This document shows, piece after piece, positions 17,902 to 27,624 of a stretch of 64,000 bases of DNA. The position numbers and the translations under genes were made by a program. The notes under the pieces are model-generated. The model worked only from the letters and a program-made list of their open reading frames with translations. It was not told where the DNA came from and made no database searches. Position 1 is the first letter of the stretch. The number at the start of each line of letters is the position of its first letter. Origin of the DNA: Paenibacillus sp. NFR01 (GTDB lineage Bacteria; Bacillota; Bacilli; Paenibacillales; Paenibacillaceae); contig NZ_FOIK01000001.1 of NCBI RefSeq assembly GCF_900111565.1, forward strand, positions 2,015,309 through 2,079,308. The letters run 5' to 3'.

Positions 17902-19311
17902 TTATTCAACTGCCGCGTTGGCTTCTTCTTGAACCTTTTGCAGTGCTGCGCCCATTTTTTCCGGAGTGGTTTGACCGCCGATCAGCTTTTGGATCTGAAT
18001 GTTGCTGATTTCAGTCGTTACATCCGCTTGCACGAGCGAATCGAATGCCGGGAAGGAGGATTGCGCGCTGTTCAGAACAGCCACGATTTCGCTCATCAAG
18101 CCGTCGGTAATATTTTGATTCAACACGCTTTGGTCAATCTTCATCGCCGGCAGAACGCCGTCTTCGACCAATCCGCGCAGCTGCATATCTTCGTTAAACA
18201 GGTTTTTGATGAAGGATTTGACCGCAGCCAGTTGTCGCTCGTCATCCGCAACGGAAGCCGAGAAGCCGTAACCGTTGTTCACGTCGCGCATCAATGCGGT
18301 TTGGTCACCCACGCCGCCGTCCACCGGAGGCATATTGAAGAAGCCGACTTTGCCGATCAAGCCTTCACCGGATTGGCCTTCTTTGAAGACGGACGATTTC
18401 CAGGTGCCGTCATACATCAGAATGGCTTCGCCGCTGGTGAATTGGGTTGTATATTCTGCGTACTCAAAGCCGAGTTCGCCTTTCTTGAAGTAGCCTTTAT
18501 CCACCCATTCCTGATATTTCTGGAAGCCTTTCACGACGTTCGGATCGCTCCATTTGGCTTCTCCGGTTGCGAATTTGGCGGTGACGTCCGGTCCGGCATA
18601 CCGGGACCACAAATGGTTCGCCAGCATCAGCGGTACCCAGCCCGCTTTGGAAGCGCCGGCCATCGGTACCTTGCCGTCGGCTTTGATGTCAGCCAGTTGC
18701 TGTTCCAGCTCGGCGAAGGTGGTAGGCGCCTTCCAGCCCTTGCTGTCGTAGTATTCTTTATTATAGAAGAAACCTTCGCCCGAGCCGCCGAGCGGCAGGC
18801 CGTAGATTTTGCCTTCATAAGTGAACGGATCAAGGTTGGAGAATTTATCTTTGATGCCCAGTTCCTCAAGGATCGGCGTCAGGTCAAGCAGTTTGCCTTC
18901 TTTGGCATAGATTTTGGAGTCCGGGCTGCCGAACAGATCGAAGATTTCGGGAGGGTTGCCGGCGGCCATTTCCCCGCGCAGCTTCTCTTTGCGGTTCACG
19001 TCCGAATCCACGCCGTCGAGCTTGAACGTCAGGCCGGGAACTTCTTCCTGCACTTTGTTGACTACGTCCTGCAGGATGGCGAGGCGTTTCTGTTTGTCCG
19101 CGCCTACTTGGGTATGGCGGATGGTCATTTCAAATGGTTCATCGTTAACCGGTGCTTCCGTCGCAGGCGCGTTGGTTGCAGTGGTTGTGTTGCCGGGATC
19201 GGATGTGGCGTTCGCATTGTCAGCCGCATTGTTATTGTTGTTGCCGCAGCCGGCCAAGAGCATGGAACTGACAAACGTTAGAGACAGAAGCAGCGTCAAG
19301 CCTTTTTTCAT
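17902..19311 (-). CDS. CUT1 sugar ABC transporter substrate-binding lipoprotein
   Basis: 469 residues. Lipoprotein signal peptide with lipobox LLAGC (Cys22), followed by an Asn/Ala/Thr-rich tether to about 57. The extracellular family 1 solute-binding fold follows, with GEMAAGNPPEIFDLF, YGLPLGGSGEGFFYNKEYY and SGEAILMYDGTW. GAGGAGGT lies 9 nt before the ATG. It delivers a sugar to the two permeases downstream. A sigma-A-like promoter and a perfect cre site precede it, indicating carbon catabolite control. Specificity cannot be read from the sequence. Confidence 0.93.
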   Translation of the reverse strand: MKKGLTLLLSLTFVSSMLLAGCGNNNNNAADNANATSDPGNTTTATNAPATEAPVNDEPFEMTIRHTQVGADKQKRLAILQDVVNKVQEEVPGLTFKLDGVDSDVNRKEKLRGEMAAGNPPEIFDLFGSPDSKIYAKEGKLLDLTPILEELGIKDKFSNLDPFTYEGKIYGLPLGGSGEGFFYNKEYYDSKGWKAPTTFAELEQQLADIKADGKVPMAGASKAGWVPLMLANHLWSRYAGPDVTAKFATGEAKWSDPNVVKGFQKYQEWVDKGYFKKGELGFEYAEYTTQFTSGEAILMYDGTWKSSVFKEGQSGEGLIGKVGFFNMPPVDGGVGDQTALMRDVNNGYGFSASVADDERQLAAVKSFIKNLFNEDMQLRGLVEDGVLPAMKIDQSVLNQNITDGLMSEIVAVLNSAQSSFPAFDSLVQADVTTEISNIQIQKLIGGQTTPEKMGAALQKVQEEANAAVE

Positions 19312-19363
19312 GTGGGGATGACCTCCTCGTTAATTATCGTTTATTTGTTCTCTTACAAGTTTA

Positions 19364-19392
19364 ATTATAAGAATCCACTCCCCTTCCCGTAA
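19364..19392 (-). promoter_or_regulatory. Candidate sigma-A promoter of the first sugar-transport operon
   Basis: -10 TATAAT (19364-19369) with a 17-bp spacer to a weak -35 TTACGG (19387-19392) on the minus strand. A poor -35 fits a promoter that needs an activator such as the adjacent YesN-like regulator. Confidence 0.5.
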
Positions 19393-19429
19393 GGTTAACA
19401 TTCATCTAAAAGAGGGATAAAAACCTCTA

Positions 19430-19444
19430 ATGTAAGCGGATACA
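19430..19444 (+). promoter_or_regulatory. CcpA cre site
   Basis: ATGTAAGCGGATACA matches the Bacillus cre consensus WTGNAARCGNWWWCA at all fixed positions. It lies about 80 bp upstream of the predicted transcription start of the binding-protein gene, so activation or loop repression are both possible. The rest of the 321-bp gap 19312-19632 shows only the promoter and the downstream terminator. Confidence 0.75.
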
Positions 19445-19586
19445 CTTGTCTTTCCTTACACAAATAGGTTATGTATTATTACATAGTTACTATAAGGCGC
19501 TTTTTTGAAAACGTATATATGTAATGTTACTTGCCGTAAAATCCGCTTTATTTTCATCCTATTTTTCATCACAGATATTCCAGTTA

Positions 19587-19617
19587 TAAAAACTGCCTCC
19601 GGCAAATGCCGAAGGCA
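19587..19617 (-). terminator. Terminator of the GH5 gene
   Basis: Minus-strand arms TGCCTTCGGCA and TGCCGGAGGCA with a short loop, then GTTTTTATAA. Confidence 0.75.
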
Positions 19618-19632
19618 ATACGCATACGCCCG

Positions 19633-21273
19633 TTATCCCAGGCTGACGGAATGAAGCTCAATGACTCCGCGTTCGACCGCCACGTTGATCACAGCATCAC
19701 CTGAACCGGTTTCGATTAGCTGATACACCAGTGTTTTTCTTCCCTGTTCTCCTTCGCTCCCAGCTTCTGCGGTCAGCTCAGTATGCAAAATCTCCACGCC
19801 GTTCTGCTGAACGGTAAGCAGTGCATCTTCCTTGCAAACCAATTCCAGCTTGCCTTCTATTCCAGCGGCAGCACCTGTGAAAGAATACGCCGCATATTCA
19901 CCCGCCCCTAGCTCAAGCGCCAGCAGATCCCAGCCGCAGTCAAAGAAAAATCGTTTGGACGCCGGCGTGTGATTCAGCGGCACAATCCGCATTCCGGTAT
20001 CCGCGCGGTAGCCGTACAAATTGCCTTCCCTATGCCGGCCGCTATAGGAATGACCTTTCCCCGGGAATTGATCGAAATCGGTTGCCCGCAGGCGGGTTCC
20101 CGGCTGACGGAAGACCACGTTCGTCATGGTTGGGTTCGGCACGCAGTTCTCGGCCAGCATATGCTCCAGATATTGATCCAAAATCTGCTGCGCACGTTCA
20201 AAGCCCGGATGCGGACCGCCTGTCGTATAAGCCAAAAACTCATCCCAGCCTTCCGGTTTACGTACGGACAGCGGCGAATTGAAGCTCTCCATCTTTTTCC
20301 AAGGCCACAGATTATATCCGATCCCCAGCGAAACGGACAGCGGAAACAATGCGGCGAACCACTCGGTCAGATTCTCCCCCGATTCCCCGAGCCACAGCGG
20401 TTGATCCAGCTTTTCAGAGACTTCCAGGAATGAGCGGAACGCCTCCATACCCGGCGGACAGGCATAACGGTGGAAATGGATCACCATGTTGTCGTCATAC
20501 CGTTTGTAAAAGATTCCCGTCTGTGTCGCCCAGTGATGTCCCTCCACCGACAGCAGATGAAGCGGGTCGATCGCGCGGATCGCCGGGATTACCGTTTCAT
20601 AGAAGTCTACCAGGCGCTGCACCAGATAGATCTCATGCGTGCCTTCCATCAGGCCCGGCCGGACAGGTTCATTAAGCAGATCATAGCCGCCGACGATCCA
20701 GCGGTCCTTGTATCTGCGGGCAATCTCTTTCCACAGCTCAATGGCCTTATGCCAGCTGTCCCCATCCGTATAAAGGCGCGGAAATTCATCTACCGAATCA
20801 TCAATATTGGCTCCCGTCTGACCGCCAGGGGCGCCGTGCATGTCCAGGAAGGCATAAATCCCGAACTCTTCGCACCAATCCAGGCAGCGGTCCAGCAGGC
20901 GGAACCCGTCTTCCTTGAAGTTTATGCCTGGTGCTTCTTCCATGAGTACCCGCCAATTGAACGGGATTCGCACCGAGTTATACCCGAGCTCCGCCATCCG
21001 GCGAATATCTTCCCGCGTCACATAGCGTTCACGAAAGCCCTTCCAAAAACGCCCGGCATATTCCTCGCCCGCCAGTTCCCGAATTACCGTCTCCATGCGT
21101 CGCTGACGGTCAAATCGCGTGCCGCTGGCGAGCCACATGTAGCCTTCGGGCAGCAGCCAATTGCCCAGTCCCCAACCGGCCAGAACAATCTCATTGCCGT
21201 CTCCGTTAACCACCTTACGGCCCTCGGCCCGCAAATAGCCTTTGACCAGCCTCCGGTCCGTCCGTTCAAACAT
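19633..21273 (-). CDS. Cytoplasmic GH5-family glycoside hydrolase
   Basis: 546 residues. Start at 21273 chosen for GAGGAGG 7 nt upstream; upstream in-frame codons are not protein-like. No signal peptide, so it acts inside the cell on imported oligosaccharides. The (beta/alpha)8 domain (about 1-370) shows LAGWGLGNWLLPEG, GYNSVRIPFNW, the acid/base Glu202 in DLLNEPV and the nucleophile Glu297 in LWLGESGEN. A C-terminal beta-sandwich (about 420-546) follows. This layout resembles cellulase/exo-glucanase GH5 enzymes. It lies between pflA and a sugar importer with two-component control, so it probably cleaves that importer's cargo. Confidence 0.87.
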   Translation of the reverse strand: MFERTDRRLVKGYLRAEGRKVVNGDGNEIVLAGWGLGNWLLPEGYMWLASGTRFDRQRRMETVIRELAGEEYAGRFWKGFRERYVTREDIRRMAELGYNSVRIPFNWRVLMEEAPGINFKEDGFRLLDRCLDWCEEFGIYAFLDMHGAPGGQTGANIDDSVDEFPRLYTDGDSWHKAIELWKEIARRYKDRWIVGGYDLLNEPVRPGLMEGTHEIYLVQRLVDFYETVIPAIRAIDPLHLLSVEGHHWATQTGIFYKRYDDNMVIHFHRYACPPGMEAFRSFLEVSEKLDQPLWLGESGENLTEWFAALFPLSVSLGIGYNLWPWKKMESFNSPLSVRKPEGWDEFLAYTTGGPHPGFERAQQILDQYLEHMLAENCVPNPTMTNVVFRQPGTRLRATDFDQFPGKGHSYSGRHREGNLYGYRADTGMRIVPLNHTPASKRFFFDCGWDLLALELGAGEYAAYSFTGAAAGIEGKLELVCKEDALLTVQQNGVEILHTELTAEAGSEGEQGRKTLVYQLIETGSGDAVINVAVERGVIELHSVSLG

Positions 21274-21305
21274 ACGTATGCCTCCTCTTATGCGGTATTC
21301 ATTGC

Positions 21306-21349
21306 ACAACAAAAGCCGCCTCGCAGCAACCCGGCTGGCAAAGCGGCTT
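21306..21349 (-). terminator. Terminator after pflA
   Basis: Minus-strand arms AAGCCGC and GCGGCTT (21313-21319 and 21343-21349) followed by TTTTGTTGTG. Separates pflBA from the GH5 gene. Confidence 0.7.
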
Positions 21350-21368
21350 CCGATATTCCCATTATACA

Positions 21369-22106
21369 TCAGACAAGCGCTGTCTGCTTGCGTCCTTCTT
21401 CGATCAAACGGTAGGCGCGTTGCACTTCTTCGTCCGAAGGCGACGGCACGCCTTCCAGCTCATATGGCCGGCCGAGTTCCTGCCACTTGTAAATCCCCAT
21501 TTGATGGTACGGTAAAATTTCAAATTTCTGCACGCCGTTCAGCGTACCGATAAAACGTCCCAGATTCACCAAATCTTCCTCTTTATTATGGATGCCGGGC
21601 ACATAAACGTGGCGGATCCACATTTTGCGGTTATTGTCGGACAACCAGCGGGCCAGCTTCAACGTACGTTCATTCGATTTGCCGGTCAGCTTTATATGCG
21701 CTTCGTCATCGATATGCTTCAGATCGAGCAGCACCAGATCGGTTACGTCAAGCAGATCGCTGATTTTCGAGCCGTCATTGTAGCCGTTGGTATCCAGTGT
21801 AGTATGCAGGTTCCAGCGCCGCTTCACTTCCGTGAACAGCTGTTTCACGAAATGCGCTTGCAGCGTAGGTTCACCGCCCGATACGGTAAGACCGCCGCCG
21901 GAAGTTTTATAATAATTCAGGTAAGGTTCAATTTCCGCCAGCACTTCTTCAACGGTCATTTCCTTGCCTTCATTAAGTCCCCATGTATCCGGGTTATGGC
22001 AATATTGACATTTCAGCAGGCATCCTTGCATAAACAACACGAAACGGATCCCCGGGCCATCCACCGTTCCAAACGTCTCCAAAGAGTGGATATGTCCTTT
22101 AAGCAT
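21369..22106 (-). CDS. pflA: Pyruvate formate-lyase activating enzyme
   Basis: 245 residues, standard length. The radical-SAM cluster motif C-x3-C-x2-C is GCLLKCQYCHNPDTW (Cys29/33/36). The SAM-binding GGE motif is SGGEPTLQ, and the N-terminus HSLETFGTVDGPGIRFV is diagnostic for PflA. It installs the glycyl radical on PflB under anaerobic conditions. AAGGA precedes the ATG by 9 nt. It lies 118 bp downstream of pflB, with a GC hairpin between, and should be read from the FNR-controlled pflB promoter. Confidence 0.96.
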   Translation of the reverse strand: MLKGHIHSLETFGTVDGPGIRFVLFMQGCLLKCQYCHNPDTWGLNEGKEMTVEEVLAEIEPYLNYYKTSGGGLTVSGGEPTLQAHFVKQLFTEVKRRWNLHTTLDTNGYNDGSKISDLLDVTDLVLLDLKHIDDEAHIKLTGKSNERTLKLARWLSDNNRKMWIRHVYVPGIHNKEEDLVNLGRFIGTLNGVQKFEILPYHQMGIYKWQELGRPYELEGVPSPSDEEVQRAYRLIEEGRKQTALV

Positions 22107-22161
22107 AAGAGGTCATCCTTTCGAAAACTTAAAATTTTAACGAATTTTAAGCAAGAGTTTA

Positions 22162-22181
22162 CCGCCCTCTTGCAAGGGCGG
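22162..22181 (-). other. Intergenic hairpin between pflB and pflA
   Basis: 7-bp arms CCGCCCT/AGGGCGG around TGCAAG. No T run follows, so it is more likely an mRNA processing or stabilising hairpin than a terminator. Confidence 0.45.
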
Positions 22182-22224
22182 CAGCTCTTAAATCTATATT
22201 GGTTCTTAATGATCAAGAATAATC

Positions 22225-24486
22225 TTACATGGAGCTGTGGAACGTACGGTTGATAACGTCCAGCTGTTGTTCGCGGGTCAGCTTGATGAAGTTAACCGCA
22301 TAACCGGATACGCGAACCGTCAATTGCGGGTAGTTCTCAGGATGATCCATGGCGTCGATCAGTTGTTCGCGGTTAAATACGTTAACGTTCAAGTGTTGAG
22401 CGTTATTGTGGAAGTAACCGTCCATCATGAACACCAGGTTGGACTTACGGGATTCTTCGTCTTTACCCAGTGCCTTAGGCACGATGGAGAACGTGTTCGA
22501 GATACCGTCTTGAGCGTCGGAGTAAGGCAGTTTGGCAACCGAGTTCAGGGAAGCCAGCGCACCTTTCTTGTCGCGTCCGTGCATTGGGTTCGCACCTGGA
22601 GCAAATGGTTCGCCTTTCTTACGTCCGTCAGGTGTAGTACCTGTTTTCTTGCCGTATACTACGTTCGAAGTGATGGTCAATACCGATTGAGTCGGCATTG
22701 CATCACGGTAAGTTTTGTGTTTGCGGATCATGCTCATGAAGGTTTCAACCAGTTCAACTGCGATGCTGTCAACAGCATCGTCGTTGTTGCCGTAGCAAGG
22801 GAATTCGCCTTCGGTTTCAAAGTCGATTGCGATGCCTTGTTCGTTGCGGATCGGTTTAACCTTAGCGTATTTGATTGCGCTCAGGGAGTCGGCAGCAACG
22901 GACAGACCAGCGATACCGCAAGCCATCGTACGCAGAATGTCGCGGTCATGCAGCGCCATTTCAATGCGTTCGTAAGAATATTTGTCATGCATGTAGTGGA
23001 TGATGTTCAGGGTGTTGACATAAGTCTTAGCCAACCATTCCATCATTGGTTTGAAGCGTTTCATCACTTCGTTGTAATCCAGATATTCGGAAGTGATCGC
23101 CGGGAATTCAGGACCTACTTGCGCGCCGGATTTTTCATCCACGCCGCCGTTGATCGCGTAAAGCAGAGCTTTCGCCAAGTTGGCGCGAGCGCCGAAGAAC
23201 TGCATTTGTTTACCGATACGCATTGGGGATACGCAGCAAGCAATCGCGTAATCTTCACCCCAATATGGACGCATTACATCATCGTTCTCATATTGGATTG
23301 CGCTTGTTTCAATCGATACTTTGGCGCAGAATTTCTTGAACGCTTCAGGCAGTCTTTCGGACCAGAGAACCGTCAAGTTTGGTTCTGGAGCTGGACCCAG
23401 GTTGTACAGGGTGTGCAGGAAACGGAAACTGTTCTTAGTAACGCGGGTTGTTCCGTCTTCAGCCATACCGCCGATGGATTCCGTTACCCAGGTAGGGTCG
23501 CCGGAGAACAGGTCATTATAGTCAGGCGTACGCAGGAATTTCACGATACGCAGTTTCATTACGAAATGGTCAACGATTTCTTGCGCTTGTTCTTCTGTGA
23601 GCGTGCCTTCTTCGAAATCGCGTTGTGCATAGATATCAAGGAAAGAGGATACGCGTCCCAGGGACATTGCGGCACCGTTTTGTTCTTTAACGGCTGCCAG
23701 GTAACCGAAGTATACCCATTGTGTAGCTTCTTTAAAGTTGTTAGCCGGTTTGGAAATGTCCATGCCGTGTGCGGCAGCCATTTCTTTCAGTTCGCCCAGA
23801 GCACGGATTTGTTCCGACAGCTCTTCGCGAAGACGGATTACTTCTTCAGTCATGGAATCCACTTCAAGCTCGGCTTGTTGTTGTTTCTTGTCTTTGATCA
23901 GGAAGTCGATACCGTACAGAGCAACGCGGCGGTAGTCGCCGATGATGCGGCCGCGGCCGTAAGCATCAGGAAGACCAGTGATAACGCCGGATTTACGCAC
24001 AGCTCTCATTTCCGGTGTATATGCATCAAATACGCCTTGGTTATGCGTTTTGCGGATATTCGTGAACATTTCGATGATGTTGTTAGGAAGCTCGAAGCCG
24101 TAAGCTTTCGTAGCGTCGATCATCATCTTGATGCCGCCGAACGGCTGGATGGAACGTCTGAACGGAGCGTCGGTTTGCACGCCTACGATTTGTTCCTTGT
24201 CCTTGTCGATGTAGCCTGGAGCGTGGGAAGTGATAGTGGAGACAGTATCCAGGGATACATCCCATACGCCGCCTCTTTCTCTTTCTTCCTTGCTCAGTTG
24301 GGAAATAATCTTCCACAGCTCAGTAGTGTTGCTTGTTGGGCCTGCGAGGAAATCTTCGTTTCCTTCATAAGGTTGGATGTTCTTGGAGATGAACTCGTTA
24401 ACGTCAACTTTTTTGGACCATTTACCGTTAACAAAATTGCGCCATCCCGATTTTACGTTTTGTACTTCTTTTTCAATCACCGACAT
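22225..24486 (-). CDS. pflB: Formate C-acetyltransferase (pyruvate formate-lyase)
   Basis: 753 residues from the ATG at 24486 (GGAGG 8 nt upstream; an in-frame codon five triplets earlier overlaps this site). The catalytic Cys pair is Cys417-Cys418 in [10 protein letters not shown], and the glycyl-radical motif RVSGYAVNF places the radical at about Gly728. It converts pyruvate and CoA to acetyl-CoA and formate in fermentation. Two overlapping FNR-type boxes lie in a perfect inverted repeat about 170-200 bp upstream. With adhE next door it forms the anaerobic acetyl-CoA/ethanol branch. Confidence 0.97.
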   Translation of the reverse strand: MSVIEKEVQNVKSGWRNFVNGKWSKKVDVNEFISKNIQPYEGNEDFLAGPTSNTTELWKIISQLSKEERERGGVWDVSLDTVSTITSHAPGYIDKDKEQIVGVQTDAPFRRSIQPFGGIKMMIDATKAYGFELPNNIIEMFTNIRKTHNQGVFDAYTPEMRAVRKSGVITGLPDAYGRGRIIGDYRRVALYGIDFLIKDKKQQQAELEVDSMTEEVIRLREELSEQIRALGELKEMAAAHGMDISKPANNFKEATQWVYFGYLAAVKEQNGAAMSLGRVSSFLDIYAQRDFEEGTLTEEQAQEIVDHFVMKLRIVKFLRTPDYNDLFSGDPTWVTESIGGMAEDGTTRVTKNSFRFLHTLYNLGPAPEPNLTVLWSERLPEAFKKFCAKVSIETSAIQYENDDVMRPYWGEDYAIACCVSPMRIGKQMQFFGARANLAKALLYAINGGVDEKSGAQVGPEFPAITSEYLDYNEVMKRFKPMMEWLAKTYVNTLNIIHYMHDKYSYERIEMALHDRDILRTMACGIAGLSVAADSLSAIKYAKVKPIRNEQGIAIDFETEGEFPCYGNNDDAVDSIAVELVETFMSMIRKHKTYRDAMPTQSVLTITSNVVYGKKTGTTPDGRKKGEPFAPGANPMHGRDKKGALASLNSVAKLPYSDAQDGISNTFSIVPKALGKDEESRKSNLVFMMDGYFHNNAQHLNVNVFNREQLIDAMDHPENYPQLTVRVSGYAVNFIKLTREQQLDVINRTFHSSM

Positions 24487-24627
24487 GCTAAATCCCTCCA
24501 TATATATTTATATTAGTAGAGATCGCGGGCTTGAAGGTTGATCCCGTGTCTCGTGATCCCGCGCGCATGTCCAGTTGTTCTAAAATTCACAATCGGCTCT
24601 GCATATGGGACCGTGCTTTATACATAC

Positions 24628-24689
24628 ATTTTAGTTTATTTTCTGAAAATGAACTGTGACAAATATCACTCTGGGTGATATTTGTCACA
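24628..24689 (-). promoter_or_regulatory. pflB control region: paired FNR boxes in a perfect inverted repeat
   Basis: Arms TGTGACAAATATCAC (24655-24669) and GTGATATTTGTCACA (24675-24689) are exact inverted repeats separated by 5 bp. Each arm with its edge base reads as an FNR box (TGTGA-N6-TCAC). A possible -10 TAAAAT lies at 24628-24633, 32 bp from the centre of the nearer box, the class II distance. The hairpin also lies about 65 bp past the adhE stop and could end that transcript. Confidence 0.8.
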
Positions 24690-24754
24690 AGTTTTTTCGA
24701 CCATTTTCATCTATATAACGTAAATACCCTTATCTTACGCCAAACAATCTGTTA

Positions 24755-27376
24755 TTAGTTGTCGAATCTGCCGTAGAAGGCGTTACGATAAACGTCGGCA
24801 AGCTCGGAAACGAGCGGCAGCTTCGGATTAGCTGTGGTGCATTGGTCTTCAAATGCGCGGTCAGCCAGGTAGTCGACACGGGATTCGAAGTCCTTCGGAT
24901 CGAAGCCAAGCGCAGAGAACGATTCCTCGATGCCCAGCTTTTTGTTCATTTCGCGGATGGCGTTGATCAGGCTGTTGACGCCTTCTTCCGTCGTGCGAGC
25001 CGGCAATCCCAGGATGCGGGCGATTTCGGCATAACGTTCGTCGGCTACGAAATGCGTGTATTTAGGGAACGAAGCGAACTTCGTCGGTTTCTTAGCGTTG
25101 TAACGGATAACGTGCGGCATCAGGATGGCGTTGGTGCGTCCATGAGCGGTGTGGTATTGGCCGCCCCATTTATGCGCCAAGCTGTGGTTGATGCCCAGGA
25201 ACGCGTTCGCGAAAGCCATACCGGCCAAAGTCGATGCGTTGTGCATTTTTTCGCGAGCCAAGCGGTCGCCGGTCAGAGCGGACTTCTCCAGGTATTGGAA
25301 TACCAGTTGAATCGCCTTGATTGCCAGTCCGTCGGTGTAGTCACTGGCCATTACCGAAACATAAGCTTCGATCGCATGGGTCAGAACGTCCATACCTGTA
25401 TCAGCTACAGCATTTTTAGGCAAGCTGTATACGAACTCTGGATCAATGATCGCAACGTCCGGAGTCAGCTCGTAGTCAGCCAGCGGATACTTGGTGTTTG
25501 CGCCGCCAGTTTTGTCGGTGATTACCGCGAACGAAGTTACTTCCGAACCCGTACCCGATGTTGTAGGGATGGCAACGAATTTCGCTTTTTTGCCCAGCGT
25601 TGGATATTTGTATACCCGTTTGCGGATATCCATGAATTTTTGTTTCAGGTTGTTGAAGTCTACGTCCGGATGCTCATAGAACAGCCACATGCCTTTTGCT
25701 GCGTCCATTGGCGAACCGCCGCCGAGTGCGATAATGCAGTCCGGTTGGAACCGGTTCATCATAGCCGTACCTTTTTCAACCGTTGTTGTCGATGGATCCG
25801 GTTCAACTTCGGAGAAGACTTCGATGGCAACCGGTGTTTGGCGTTGACGCAGGTAGTGCTCAACTCTTTCAACATAGCCCAGTTTCACCATCATTGGGTC
25901 AGTAATGATTGCAACGCGTGTGATGTTCGGCATTTTAGCCAGGTATTGCGTCGAGTTCTTTTCGAAATAAATTTTATCCGGCACTTTAAACCATTGCATG
26001 TTCACGGTACGACGGTTCACCCTTTTCACGTTGATCAGATTGATGGCAGTCACGTTTTGCGATACCGAGTTGCGTCCGTAAGATCCGCAGCCCAGTGTCA
26101 GCGAAGGGATGTTGGTGTTGTAAATGTCGCCGATGGCGCCGTGCGTCGATGGCGAGTTCACCAGAATACGTCCGGTTTGCAGACGGTCAGAGAATTTCAT
26201 GATAACTTCTTCATTGTTCGAATGGATGGCCGAGCTGTGGCCCATGCCGCCGAATTCAACAACTTCTGCTGCGCGTTCGATGCCTTGATCCGCGTTTTTC
26301 ACTTTGTAGCAAGCGAGAACCGGGCTCAATTTTTCAGCGGACAGCGGATATTTAGGACCTACACCTTCGATTTCGGCAACCAGAATTTTCGTTCCGGCTG
26401 GAACTTGGATTCCGCACATTTCAGCAATCTTCACAGCGGATTGGCCGACGATTGCCGGGTTAACCGCGCATTTCTCAACGTTCATTGCGCCGTTGGTCAG
26501 CTTGGCAGCTTCTTCTTTGTTGACGAAGTAGCAGCCGTTGGCGATCATTTTCTTCTTCACTTGGTCGAAGATCGCTTCTTCAATAATAACCGCTTGTTCG
26601 GAAGCGCAGATCATGCCGTTGTCGAAAGTCTTGGAAAGGATAATATCGTTAACTGCTTGGTCGATGTCAGCGCTCTTCTCGATGAAGGCCGGAACGTTAC
26701 CAGGGCCTACGCCCAGAGCCGGTTTGCCGCAGCTGTAAGCCGCTTTAACCATTGCGCCGCCGCCTGTTGCCAGGATCAGGGCTACATCGTTGTTGTTCAT
26801 CAGTGCGTTTGTTTTGTCCATGGTCGGTTGCTCGATCCATTGGATCAGGTTCTCAGGAGCGCCTGCTTTTACGGCTGCGTCGCGGAGAATCTTGGCGGCA
26901 GCGGCACTACACTCTTGCGCTGACGGGTGGAAACCGAATATAATAGGATTACGTGTCTTAGCGGCGATCAGTGCTTTAAACATCGTGGTGGATGTTGGGT
27001 TGGTTACCGGTGTGATACCCATAACGATTCCGACCGGCTCGGCAATCTTTTGGTAGCTGTCATATACGTTGTCTTCAATGACGCCTACAGTTTTGTCGTA
27101 TTTAATTCCGTGCCAGATATATTCAGTTGCGAAGATGTTCTTCGTGATTTTGTCTTCGTATACGCCGCGGCCTGTTTCTTCTACAGCCAGTTTTGCCAGA
27201 TACATATGTTTGTCGAGTCCGGCCAATGCCATTGCGTGAACAATCTTGTCTACTTGCTCTTGATCGAGTTTCATGAATTCGCTCAGCGCGACCTTAGCTT
27301 TATCCACCAATCCTTGGATATACTCTTCGCTTGTGATTTGTTTCACTTGCGTAGCTACCTCGTTCTTCACTGCCAT
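24755..27376 (-). CDS. adhE: Bifunctional acetaldehyde-CoA/alcohol dehydrogenase AdhE
   Basis: 873 residues, the full fusion length. The N-terminal CoA-acylating aldehyde dehydrogenase (about 1-440) has catalytic Cys257 in FDNGMICASEQ and the NAD motif GVGPGNVPA. The C-terminal iron-dependent alcohol dehydrogenase (about 450-873) has GGGSPMDAAKGMW, PTTSGTGSEVT and the metal-ligand helix NHSLAHKWGGQYHTAHGRTNA. It reduces acetyl-CoA to ethanol in two NADH-using steps. AGGAGGA precedes the ATG. An FNR box at the class II position and a cre-like site lie upstream. Confidence 0.97.
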   Translation of the reverse strand: MAVKNEVATQVKQITSEEYIQGLVDKAKVALSEFMKLDQEQVDKIVHAMALAGLDKHMYLAKLAVEETGRGVYEDKITKNIFATEYIWHGIKYDKTVGVIEDNVYDSYQKIAEPVGIVMGITPVTNPTSTTMFKALIAAKTRNPIIFGFHPSAQECSAAAAKILRDAAVKAGAPENLIQWIEQPTMDKTNALMNNNDVALILATGGGAMVKAAYSCGKPALGVGPGNVPAFIEKSADIDQAVNDIILSKTFDNGMICASEQAVIIEEAIFDQVKKKMIANGCYFVNKEEAAKLTNGAMNVEKCAVNPAIVGQSAVKIAEMCGIQVPAGTKILVAEIEGVGPKYPLSAEKLSPVLACYKVKNADQGIERAAEVVEFGGMGHSSAIHSNNEEVIMKFSDRLQTGRILVNSPSTHGAIGDIYNTNIPSLTLGCGSYGRNSVSQNVTAINLINVKRVNRRTVNMQWFKVPDKIYFEKNSTQYLAKMPNITRVAIITDPMMVKLGYVERVEHYLRQRQTPVAIEVFSEVEPDPSTTTVEKGTAMMNRFQPDCIIALGGGSPMDAAKGMWLFYEHPDVDFNNLKQKFMDIRKRVYKYPTLGKKAKFVAIPTTSGTGSEVTSFAVITDKTGGANTKYPLADYELTPDVAIIDPEFVYSLPKNAVADTGMDVLTHAIEAYVSVMASDYTDGLAIKAIQLVFQYLEKSALTGDRLAREKMHNASTLAGMAFANAFLGINHSLAHKWGGQYHTAHGRTNAILMPHVIRYNAKKPTKFASFPKYTHFVADERYAEIARILGLPARTTEEGVNSLINAIREMNKKLGIEESFSALGFDPKDFESRVDYLADRAFEDQCTTANPKLPLVSELADVYRNAFYGRFDN

Positions 27377-27424
27377 TTCTCTCGTCCTCCTGTCAAGAAT
27401 TAAGTTATTCTCTCTACGTGTTTT

Positions 27425-27468
27425 ATATTAGCACATCCTCTGCGAGTTGTATAGTGAATTTTTTCACA
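27425..27468 (-). promoter_or_regulatory. adhE promoter with class II FNR box
   Basis: FNR box TGTGAAAAAATTCACT (27453-27468, minus strand) has its centre 33 bp from the centre of a -10 TAATAT (27425-27430), placing it near -42. Confidence 0.82.
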
Positions 27469-27495
27469 TAGTTTAAATAATTTTGATTTATTTTC

Positions 27496-27510
27496 AATAA
27501 GCGCTTTCAT
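27496..27510 (-). promoter_or_regulatory. cre-like site upstream of adhE
   Basis: Minus strand ATGAAAGCGCTTATT matches cre consensus WTGNAARCGNWWWCA at 13 of 15 positions, about 43 bp upstream of the FNR box. Confidence 0.45.
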
Positions 27511-27548
27511 TTCACGTTATTTCCATGTTATAAGAACTTTCTATATTC

Positions 27549-27597
27549 AAAAAAATCGCCCTTGCAAGCATTCCTCATGCCTGCAGGGCGATTTTTT
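27549..27597 (-). terminator. Terminator of the second binding-protein gene
   Basis: AT-flanked GC stem ATCGCCCT/AGGGCGAT with inner TGCAAGCAT/ATGCCTGCA pairing, then TTTTTTT on the minus strand. Confidence 0.88.
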
Positions 27598-27624
27598 CAA
27601 AAATATGCTTGTTTTCGTTCGGGT

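Noticed and set aside
22237..24516. 759-codon plus-strand frame opposite pflB
   Set aside because: Antisense shadow created by the codon bias of pflB; composition is Phe/Val/Cys-rich and unlike any protein family.
24842..26923. 693-codon plus-strand frame opposite adhE
   Set aside because: Same reason: it lies wholly inside adhE on the other strand and lacks a start site.
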